Positions 1 through 4,858 of a stretch of 5,045 nucleotides of DNA are shown here, piece after piece. A model generated the notes under the pieces. It was not told the DNA's origin, did not search any database, and was given only the letters and a program-made list of their open reading frames with translations. The stretch covers positions 1-5,045 of the forward strand of contig JAUQXD010000426.1 of the NCBI GenBank assembly GCA_030834835.1, read 5' to 3'. Source of the DNA: Thermoflexales bacterium. GTDB lineage: Bacteria > Chloroflexota > Anaerolineae > Fen-1058. Both the position numbers and the translations under genes were made by a program. Numbering within the stretch: position 1 is the first letter of the stretch; each line of letters opens with the position of its first letter.

Positions 1-494
1 GGCCGCCCTCGCGCGCCGAAGCCGTCATGGCGATCGAAGATGGGTTGCTGCGCCAGTATGCCGAACCCGATCGATCCGAGCCACCCGCCGATCTGATGAA
101 GCGCGGCGGCGCGTACTATTCGACGGTTGCCACACAGCTCCTCAACGCGCATCATAATGACCTGGGCGAAGTCCACGTGGCGAATGTGCGGCACAACGGT
201 GCGGTGCCTGGCTGGCCTGCCGATTGGGTGCTGGAACTGCCGTGCCGCGTGGATCGATCGGGCGTGCACCCCCTGCCCGCCGAGCCGCTGCCGCCAGTGT
301 GCTTCGGTTTGCTGGCGCAGGTCAAAGCGTATGAACTGCTCACCGTCGAAGCGGCCGTGCACGGCGATCGCAACGCCGCGTATCAGGCACTGTTAGCCAA
401 TCCGCTGGGGCCGTCAGCAGATAAGATTCAGATCGTGCTGGACGATCTGCTCGAAACTCATCGCGGCCATTTGCCGCAGTTCTGGCCGGAGTGA
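1..494 (+). CDS. Family 4 glycoside hydrolase, 6-phospho-beta-glucosidase type (C-terminal part)
   Basis: The left window edge cuts this gene. The open frame runs from base 3 with no stop, so the ATG at 27 is almost certainly internal; the residues before it (PPSRAEAV) fit the family. About 163 residues are visible, against roughly 420-450 for GH4 enzymes. GH4 enzymes are cytoplasmic, use NAD+ and a divalent metal, and cleave glycosides by an oxidation-elimination route. Seen here is the C-terminal catalytic half: the RGGAYYS motif (codons around 102-122), whose tyrosine matches the family's catalytic-base region; the conserved N-x-G context (VRHNGAVPGWP); the VLELPCRV strand; the YELLTVEAAVHGD helix; and the ANPLGPS and LPQFWPE ending. 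The N-terminal NAD-binding fold and metal ligands lie outside the window. The stop is one base before the kinase start, so the two are surely co-transcribed. Substrate cannot be fixed from this half; an alpha-galactosidase or alpha-glucosidase GH4 is less likely but not excluded. Confidence 0.88.
   Translation, partial: PPSRAEAVMAIEDGLLRQYAEPDRSEPPADLMKRGGAYYSTVATQLLNAHHNDLGEVHVANVRHNGAVPGWPADWVLELPCRVDRSGVHPLPAEPLPPVCFGLLAQVKAYELLTVEAAVHGDRNAAYQALLANPLGPSADKIQIVLDDLLETHRGHLPQFWPE
488..491 (+). promoter_or_regulatory. Ribosome binding site of the sugar kinase
   Basis: GGAG lies four bases before the ATG at 496, inside the last codons of the upstream hydrolase. It supports the ATG at 496 as the true start and suggests translational coupling of the two genes. 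Confidence 0.55.
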
Positions 495-495
495 T

Positions 496-1497
496 ATGTC
501 GCGTTATTTTTTGGGTGTCGATGTCGGTAGCAGTAAAACGCATGCTTTGATTGCCGATGAAGCCGGTCGGGTGTGCGGCTTTGGCGAAGCAGGCGCAGGC
601 AATCATGAAACGGTGGGTTATGAAGGCTTGACGGCAGCCCTGCATCAGGCGACTAATCAGGCGTTATCACACGCGGGTCTATCGGTCGGCGACATTGCCG
701 GCGCGGGCTTCGGCGTCAGCGGCTACGATTGGCCGTCGGAACGGGCGGAGACTTTGCAAGCAATCAGCGCATTGGGCCTGCACACACCGATCGAGTTGGC
801 GAATGACACAGTAATTGGTTTGATCGCCGGCGCGACTGAAGGTTGGGGTGTCGCCATCGTCTCGGGCACCGGCTGCAACTGCTGGGGCCGCGATCGACAG
901 CATCGCATCGCGCATATGACGGGCCATGGCGCGACGCTGGGCGAGGGCGCGGGCGCAACGGAATTGGTGAAAGAAGCAGTGCGACGTGTAGCCCGCCACT
1001 GGTCGAGACGCGGGCCCGCGACGCAACTCTCTCAAGCCTTCATTACGCTCACAGGTGCGACTGACCTTGACGATTTGCTGGAGGGCTTGTGCCAGGACAA
1101 ATACCATCTCGGTGCCCCAACCGCGCGCAGTATCTTTGAAGTTGCGATGCAGGGCGATCGAGTTGCAGGAGAAGTCATTGAGTGGGCCGGCCGTGAGTTG
1201 GGCAGCCTGGCCGAAGGGATCATTCGCCAACTCGGCTTCGAGACCCAGGCCTTCGAAGTCGTGATGGTCGGCAGTATGTTTGACGGGGGTTCGCGGCTGA
1301 TCGCTCCGATGCAGGCGACGATTCGAGCGGTCGCGCCGCAAGCGCGGTTTGTGCGCCTGACCACGCCGCCCGTCGTCGGCGCGGTGTTGCTCGGTATGGA
1401 GCCAGTGTGCGAAGTCACTGCCGCCTCACGCGCCATGCTGATCGCTTCAACGCAACGTTTTCTGGATCAACGGCGCGCCGTCAATCAACCGGCCTGA
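496..1497 (+). CDS. BadF/BadG/BcrA/BcrD-family sugar kinase (N-acetylglucosamine kinase-like)
   Basis: A 333-residue ASKHA-fold protein, a usual length for bacterial NAGK-like kinases. Visible parts in order: phosphate-1 loop GVDVGSSKTHALIAD (7-21); the ANDT segment (102-105), whose Asp104 is the probable catalytic base; phosphate-2 motif VAIVSGTGCNCWG (119-131); GHGATLGEGAGA (143-154), the family's GDEGS-like loop; and a C-terminal adenosine motif VVMVGSMFDGG (255-265). Family members phosphorylate GlcNAc, MurNAc, glucosamine or related sugars with ATP in the cytoplasm; others are activators of benzoyl-CoA-type dehydratases. The activator role is unlikely here because no dehydratase subunit is nearby and the partner gene is a glycosidase. 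Starting one base after the GH4 stop with its own GGAG, it probably supplies a phosphorylated sugar to, or handles a product of, that enzyme. Exact substrate is unknown; no truncation or missing core motif is seen. Confidence 0.88.
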   Translation: MSRYFLGVDVGSSKTHALIADEAGRVCGFGEAGAGNHETVGYEGLTAALHQATNQALSHAGLSVGDIAGAGFGVSGYDWPSERAETLQAISALGLHTPIELANDTVIGLIAGATEGWGVAIVSGTGCNCWGRDRQHRIAHMTGHGATLGEGAGATELVKEAVRRVARHWSRRGPATQLSQAFITLTGATDLDDLLEGLCQDKYHLGAPTARSIFEVAMQGDRVAGEVIEWAGRELGSLAEGIIRQLGFETQAFEVVMVGSMFDGGSRLIAPMQATIRAVAPQARFVRLTTPPVVGAVLLGMEPVCEVTAASRAMLIASTQRFLDQRRAVNQPA

Positions 1498-1528
1498 GGC
1501 ACACACCACCCGCAGTCAGCGATACAAA

Positions 1529-1554
1529 AACGGCGAGTCGTTTGACTCGCCGTT
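1529..1554. terminator. Intrinsic terminator between convergent genes, probably bidirectional
   Basis: A perfect 11-bp stem (1529-1539 with 1544-1554, core CGGCGAGTC/GACTCGCCG) closes on a 4-base loop. On the minus strand the stem runs into TTTTTGT, a canonical terminator 23 bases past the VOC gene stop. On the plus strand only GTCTTTC follows, so it is weaker for the kinase operon, whose stop is 31 bases upstream. Confidence 0.85.
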
Positions 1555-1576
1555 GTCTTTCAGCCGCAATCCACCG

Positions 1577-1972
1577 CTATTTCAACCACTGCACGAACTC
1601 GATCACGTGGTTGTCGGGATCGCTCAAGTACAACCACTTCACCTGCCCCGCGATCTCGAACGGTCCGCCGACGAGGGGGAGGCCCTGTGCTTCAGCGCGT
1701 TCGATCACGCCCGACAGATCATCGGTGCCAAGCGCGATGTGCGGACAGTACGGCGGCTTGATCTCAGGCCGATCATACGCCACCGGCCGATTGTCCTCGC
1801 TCAAGCCTTGCAATAGTTCGAGGTTGCCGCCATCCAGTTCCAGAAACGCGAAGGCTTCATGCTGTTTCTCGTCCAGTTCACGAAACATGAACTTGAGGCC
1901 CAGTTTCCGGGTGTAGAACTGCACAGCGGCATCGAGATCAGAGACACCCAGCGCCACATGATCGAGTTTCAT
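1577..1972 (-). CDS. VOC-superfamily (glyoxalase/bleomycin-resistance fold) protein
   Basis: A 131-residue single-domain protein made of two beta-alpha-beta-beta-beta modules. The first begins MKLDHVALGVSDLDAAVQFY and the second PHIALGTDDLSGVIERA. The four positions that carry the metal in this superfamily all hold suitable ligands: His5, Glu52 (in NLELLQ), His78 (PHIAL) and Glu125 (VIEFVQW). The SDPDNHVIEF motif (117-126) is typical of lactoylglutathione-lyase-like members. Known roles of the family include glyoxalase I, epimerases, ring-opening dioxygenases and antibiotic binding, so the reaction cannot be named. A GGTGA at 1977-1981 precedes the ATG by four bases. It is the last gene of the minus-strand cluster and ends at a strong terminator. 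A role in clearing a reactive aldehyde from deoxy-sugar breakdown is possible but is only inferred from position. Confidence 0.88.
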   Translation of the reverse strand: MKLDHVALGVSDLDAAVQFYTRKLGLKFMFRELDEKQHEAFAFLELDGGNLELLQGLSEDNRPVAYDRPEIKPPYCPHIALGTDDLSGVIERAEAQGLPLVGGPFEIAGQVKWLYLSDPDNHVIEFVQWLK

Positions 1973-1994
1973 AATATCACCACGTCGATGATTT

Positions 1995-2047
1995 GTTGGG
2001 GCGAACCTATGTGTTCGCCCAGGGCAGGCCCATGGGTCTGCCCCTAC
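1995..2047. repeat. Double-hairpin palindromic element overlapping the stop of the mutarotase gene
   Basis: Two adjacent hairpins: GGGCGAAC (1999-2006) pairs with GTTCGCCC (2013-2020), and GGGCAG (2022-2027) pairs with CTGCCC (2038-2043), the latter extendable through a G-T pair to CCC/GGG. The outer ends GTTGGGGC and GCCCCTAC are inverted copies with one mismatch. I recall similar small dispersed elements from Chloroflexi genomes, but copy number here is untested. On the minus strand it lies between the mutarotase and VOC genes and could act on the mRNA. Confidence 0.75.
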
Positions 2048-2454
2048 GGCATTACCACGCCGATGGTCAACAGCAGATTGGCATAGATGCGCTGCTCACC
2101 CGTGGCGATGACGAGCGCCACATCGTTGGCCGATGCCGCATCATAGAACTCGAAACGGCCCAACGGCTTGAGTTCCAACCCCAGAAGCTGGCGGAATTCC
2201 GCGAAGATCGATGGTTCGCCGGTGGGCGGCTGCATCACTTCGGCGGCCTCGATCGGGATGGCCGTTACCAGCACCTTCAGCACGTCCGTCACCGTCAGCA
2301 TCCCCGGCGCAAGATTCAAGTATACATGTCTGGCATCGGGCTTGCCGCGCGTACTGAACGGAAAATTGCCGTCAGCGATCAACACCTTCGCGCCATGTCC
2401 GGCACTACCCAGCGCTTCCAGAATTTCAGGTTGAAGCAACGTTGTCTTGAGCAT
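2044..2454 (-). CDS. fucU: RbsD/FucU-family sugar mutarotase (paralog 1)
   Basis: A 136-residue protein of the RbsD/FucU family, which interconverts pyranose/furanose forms or alpha/beta anomers of ribose, fucose and similar sugars in the cytoplasm, as ring-shaped oligomers. Key sites are present: His20 in AGHGAKV, the general acid/base position; Asp28 in IADGNFP; and the C-terminal TGEQRIYAN segment with Tyr124 and Asn126. The RFEFYD...TGE..Y.N ending is closer to FucU than to RbsD as I remember them. A frame extension to a GTG at 2460 exists, but that codon overlaps the Shine-Dalgarno, and the ATG at 2454 aligns with the start of the neighbouring paralog, so 2454 is chosen. The last residues are VVMP, and the stop lies inside the palindromic element at 1995-2047. 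It follows a close paralog and fucI on the same strand. D-ribose pyranase activity is the alternative. Confidence 0.88.
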   Translation of the reverse strand: MLKTTLLQPEILEALGSAGHGAKVLIADGNFPFSTRGKPDARHVYLNLAPGMLTVTDVLKVLVTAIPIEAAEVMQPPTGEPSIFAEFRQLLGLELKPLGRFEFYDAASANDVALVIATGEQRIYANLLLTIGVVMP

Positions 2455-2459
2455 GATCA

Positions 2460-2465
2460 CTCCTT
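2460..2465 (-). promoter_or_regulatory. Ribosome binding site of mutarotase paralog 1, deciding its start
   Basis: AAGGAG on the minus strand, five bases before the ATG at 2454. It overlaps the in-frame GTG at 2460 and so rules that GTG out as the start. Confidence 0.8.
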
Positions 2466-2474
2466 ATTCATGGG

Positions 2475-2592
2475 GTGTCATTCCGAGCCGTATCATTTTG
2501 CGGCGAGGAATCTCTCTTTTCTTACTGACCATGTTGCCGATCGGACTCAGAGATTCCTCACTCGCCGCAGCGCGGCTCGTTCGGAATGACAC
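2475..2592. repeat. 118-bp imperfect inverted-repeat element in the spacer between the two mutarotase genes
   Basis: The outer arms are GTGTCATTCCGA (from 2475) and TCGGAATGACAC (to 2592). Continuing inward, GCCG pairs with CGGC, and GCGGCGAGGAATCTCT pairs with a right arm reading AGAGATTCCTCACTCGCCGC. The right arm carries two 4-base additions that the left lacks. A loop of about 34 bases, roughly 2515-2548, separates the arms. The GTCATTCCGAG...GAGGAATCTC pattern resembles dispersed non-coding palindromes found in several bacterial phyla. It has no coding capacity of its own and fills nearly the whole spacer, from 7 bases after the paralog 2 stop to 10 bases before the next ribosome binding site. 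Confidence 0.85.
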
Positions 2593-2598
2593 AGGATT

Positions 2599-3021
2599 CT
2601 ACTCCGGCATCACCACGCCGATCGTCAGCACGATGTTGGCGTAAATGCGTTGCTCGCCCGTGGCAATCACGAGGATCGTATCAGGGCTGCGCGTCACATC
2701 ATAGAAGGCAAAACGCGTGTGCTTTGTCACCGGCATGCCGACTGGAAGAATCGCGCGAAAGTCCTGATGAATCGACGGCTCGTCGCCCGATTCCGGCGTC
2801 ATCACATCCGCCGCCTCGATCGGAATCGCATCGATCAGCACCTTTAGCACATCGGTGACGGTCACCATCCCCGGCGCAAGATTCAACCACACCACTTTCG
2901 CGCGCGGATGGATAAGCGGGCCAAAGGCAAAGTTGCCGTCGGCGATCAGCACCTTCGCGCCGTGTCCAGCCTTACCTAATGCAGCCAAGATTTCCGGTTG
3001 AAGCAATCGGCTTTTGAGCAT
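2599..3021 (-). CDS. fucU: RbsD/FucU-family sugar mutarotase (paralog 2)
   Basis: A 140-residue protein, by eye about two thirds identical to the mutarotase gene downstream of it, and lying directly after fucI. It keeps His20 (AGHGAKV), Asp28 (IADGNFA), the LNLAPGM(V/L)TVTDVLKVL core (47-62 region) and the TGEQRIYAN segment with Tyr127 and Asn129. Differences from its paralog cluster in the loop around residues 34-44, which replaces STRGKPDARH, and in residues 94-103, where it is longer by a few residues. Those variable loops may alter sugar preference; this is inference. Start ATG at 3021 is the first in frame, but the bases before it (GCGACGCGAT) show no clear Shine-Dalgarno. It ends VVMPE with a TAG, giving the likely ancestral ending of the paralog pair. 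FucU (fucose mutarotase) is favoured over RbsD because of the fucI neighbour. Confidence 0.88.
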   Translation of the reverse strand: MLKSRLLQPEILAALGKAGHGAKVLIADGNFAFGPLIHPRAKVVWLNLAPGMVTVTDVLKVLIDAIPIEAADVMTPESGDEPSIHQDFRAILPVGMPVTKHTRFAFYDVTRSPDTILVIATGEQRIYANIVLTIGVVMPE

Positions 3022-3035
3022 ATCGCGTCGCAGCT

Positions 3036-3098
3036 AACCACGGATTCAGATTTCACGGGGTATTATCAGTTATCCGTGTGTTCCGTGTAATCCGTGGT
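3036..3098. repeat. Palindromic element with 9-base periodic TCCGTG units, between fucI and mutarotase paralog 2
   Basis: ACCACGGATT (3037-3046) is a perfect inverted copy of AATCCGTGGT (3089-3098). The right half holds TCCGTG at 3073, 3082 and 3091, exactly nine bases apart; the left half holds CACGGA at 3039 and CACGGG at 3054. It begins 5 bases after the fucI stop on the minus strand and ends 15 bases before the next ATG, so it makes up most of the leader of paralog 2. It resembles a dispersed ACCACGGATTACACGGAT-type palindrome that I recall from environmental bacterial genomes. Confidence 0.8.
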
Positions 3099-3103
3099 CG
3101 CCT

Positions 3104-4825
3104 TTATAGTTTCTTCCCTAACATCAATTTCGCGTGATTCTCGCCGCCGTTCTCCAGATACAGCAGCGGCAGCGGTCGATCGACCCCTTCGATGAACGCT
3201 GGCCGCGCGGCCCAGTAAACTTGCGACAGGATGTTGTTCAAGTCCATCCAGTATTCCAGGCGCGCGGGCGACAGGCCCTGAATCATGTGGAAGTGATTGG
3301 CGGGCGGATAGTGCTTGTACTCGTACATCGTCGCGTACTCCGGCACCACAAACGTATGCGGCCACTCTTTGTTCGTCGAACCGGCCAGCGCGGTCGCCAA
3401 TGCGTCGGGCACTTCGGCGGTTTCGGCCTCGTCCCAATTCATCCCGAACAGACCCGACAGACTGCTATACGTCAGTCGTCCCGCGATGCCGCTTAAGCCA
3501 CCGGGCGAAGTGAAGGTGACCGAATTGCCCTTGCCGGGGAAGTAGTCGAAGTCTTGCAGCGGGAACGACACGCGCGCCATGATCTCTTCGATGCTCGCAC
3601 CAGGCTTCGCGGCCCAATCGAACGAGGCACTGCCAGAGTTGTCGCCGTCGACCAAACCCTTCACGGCCCACGCTTCGTCATCAGGCAAGGTCACGCCCAC
3701 TTTCTTGGCGAGTCCTTCCAATTCCCAGCGCTCCCACACCTTGCGGAAGTCCATGAACAACGGCGGCTGGCCGCCCGTCAACGACGAGAAGAACAGCATC
3801 GTCAACAGGCCTTGCACATCGGCTTCAGTCGCGAACGGCACGGGCAACTTACGCCCATTGTGATCGAATGACGAGTTAAAGAACGACTCCATCGCATCGG
3901 CCACCGGCAGCGGCGTACCGCGCAGATCAGATCCCCATTCGAGTTGGCTCATGAAGCCGCCGCCAACCGCATCGAGGTCTTTCAAAAGATCACGCGCGAT
4001 CAGATACAACGCGAGGCTTTGATTGAAGATTTCGGAATCGCCGGCATCGCGCAGTTCCAATCGGCTGCCCACCAGCCGATCGACCCACGCACGCAGTTCT
4101 TTCAACTCTTCGGCCTTGTACGCTTTCTTGTTCAGCATATCGGCCAGCAGCTTCATATCGAGCCGTGTAATCTCGATGCCGAACTGCTGGCGTGTCGGCA
4201 GCACGTGCGCGAGGGCGGTCTCCATGCCCATCGAGTCGTGGCCGAAGACGACCACTCGCCGCCCTTTCAAAGCTTGCGTCGTGATCGCCGCCGAGGCCCA
4301 GTCGACCAGCGCCTGCGCCGTGTTTTCCGTCATCACCGGATTGAGGCCGGTGTCGGGCCACGTGCCTACGTTGAGGTGCGACAAGCGGCCATATTGTGCG
4401 AGCGCGCCATTGATCGCGTGCGCGAAGACGACGCCGGGCTTGGGCCCGCTGTTGCCGCACGTGAAATTGATCGGCGTGTCTTTTGGGAACTGCTGCAATA
4501 GCGAAATCACACTCAACTGCGGGAATGCCCACGTATCGGGCGTGCAGACCAGCACCTTGACGCCCGCATCCTGAAATTGCTTCGCCACGATGTCGGCCTG
4601 AGCCTCGCCATCGACGAGGATGGGCGCGTATACCACGCGCGCGGGCGAACCGTCGGGCAGCTTCACCCGATCGGCCAGCACGTCAGCCACCATCTTCACG
4701 ACGTTCTGACAACGCAAGCGGCTATCGGGATTAATGCGCGGATCGCCCGCGACAAACACGCCAATCGCGGGTGTGTTGCGCTCGTATTTTGCGACGGTAT
4801 CGGCCAGCCCAATTGCTTTGCCCAT
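3104..4825 (-). CDS. fucI: L-fucose isomerase family protein (FucI-like)
   Basis: A 573-residue protein close to the usual 590 of FucI, which converts L-fucose to L-fuculose (and often D-arabinose to D-ribulose) with Mn2+ in the cytoplasm. The N-terminal two domains show IGVFVAGDPRINPDSR (21-36), a VCTPDTWAFPQ loop (93-103), FTCGNSGPKPG (121-131) and the FGHDSMGME segment (194-202). The C-terminal catalytic domain holds Glu334 in FATEAD, Asp359 in LFMDFRKVWE and His511 in ANHFHMIQG. By my alignment from memory these match the metal ligands Glu337, Asp361 and His528 of the E. coli enzyme. SFFNSSFDHNG (314-324) is also family-typical. The last 60 residues differ strongly from classical FucI, so true substrate may be another aldose. 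Two mutarotase genes follow. The start is set by a strong ribosome binding site. An arabinose isomerase of the same superfamily is the main alternative. Confidence 0.9.
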   Translation of the reverse strand: MGKAIGLADTVAKYERNTPAIGVFVAGDPRINPDSRLRCQNVVKMVADVLADRVKLPDGSPARVVYAPILVDGEAQADIVAKQFQDAGVKVLVCTPDTWAFPQLSVISLLQQFPKDTPINFTCGNSGPKPGVVFAHAINGALAQYGRLSHLNVGTWPDTGLNPVMTENTAQALVDWASAAITTQALKGRRVVVFGHDSMGMETALAHVLPTRQQFGIEITRLDMKLLADMLNKKAYKAEELKELRAWVDRLVGSRLELRDAGDSEIFNQSLALYLIARDLLKDLDAVGGGFMSQLEWGSDLRGTPLPVADAMESFFNSSFDHNGRKLPVPFATEADVQGLLTMLFFSSLTGGQPPLFMDFRKVWERWELEGLAKKVGVTLPDDEAWAVKGLVDGDNSGSASFDWAAKPGASIEEIMARVSFPLQDFDYFPGKGNSVTFTSPGGLSGIAGRLTYSSLSGLFGMNWDEAETAEVPDALATALAGSTNKEWPHTFVVPEYATMYEYKHYPPANHFHMIQGLSPARLEYWMDLNNILSQVYWAARPAFIEGVDRPLPLLYLENGGENHAKLMLGKKL

Positions 4826-4828
4826 ATT

Positions 4829-4835
4829 CCCCTCC
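4829..4835 (-). promoter_or_regulatory. Ribosome binding site of fucI
   Basis: GGAGGGG on the minus strand, three bases before the ATG at 4825 (five to seven from the GGAGG core), in the 33-base gap after the preceding stop. No convincing promoter is visible in this gap, so fucI is probably read from further upstream. Confidence 0.75.
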
Positions 4836-4858
4836 GTGGGAGATGTGAGTGGTTTAAT

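Noticed and set aside
27..29. ATG at 27 as the start of the first gene
   Set aside because: The frame is open to the left edge with family-like residues, and the product from 27 would be only about a third of a GH4 enzyme, lacking its NAD-binding domain.
679..1341. A 220-codon open frame antisense to the sugar kinase
   Set aside because: It lies wholly opposite a gene with clear family motifs, has a low-complexity Arg/Ala/Asp-rich product and no ribosome binding site; it is a shadow of GC-rich codon use.
1407..1916. A plus-strand open frame of 169 codons spanning the kinase end, the terminator and the VOC gene
   Set aside because: It runs through a strong terminator and overlaps two real genes in other frames; Ser/Arg-rich translation is typical of noise.
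2458..2460. GTG at 2460 as the start of mutarotase paralog 1
   Set aside because: It overlaps the AAGGAG ribosome binding site; the ATG at 2454 has correct spacing and aligns with the paralog's start.
1993..2589. A plus-strand open frame of 198 codons opposite mutarotase paralog 1 and the repeat
   Set aside because: It crosses the palindromic elements and is antisense to a recognised gene; the predicted product has no recognisable motif.
2475..2592. An insertion sequence with terminal inverted repeats
   Set aside because: Only 118 bp with no transposase and no clear target-site duplication; a MITE-like or REP-like element fits better.
1995..3098. CRISPR-like array or tandem repeat locus
   Set aside because: The three elements are unrelated to one another, each present once, with no regular repeat-spacer layout.
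3944..4574. Plus- and minus-strand open frames of 180-185 codons overlapping fucI
   Set aside because: They are alternative frames of the fucI coding region, which has full-length family similarity.
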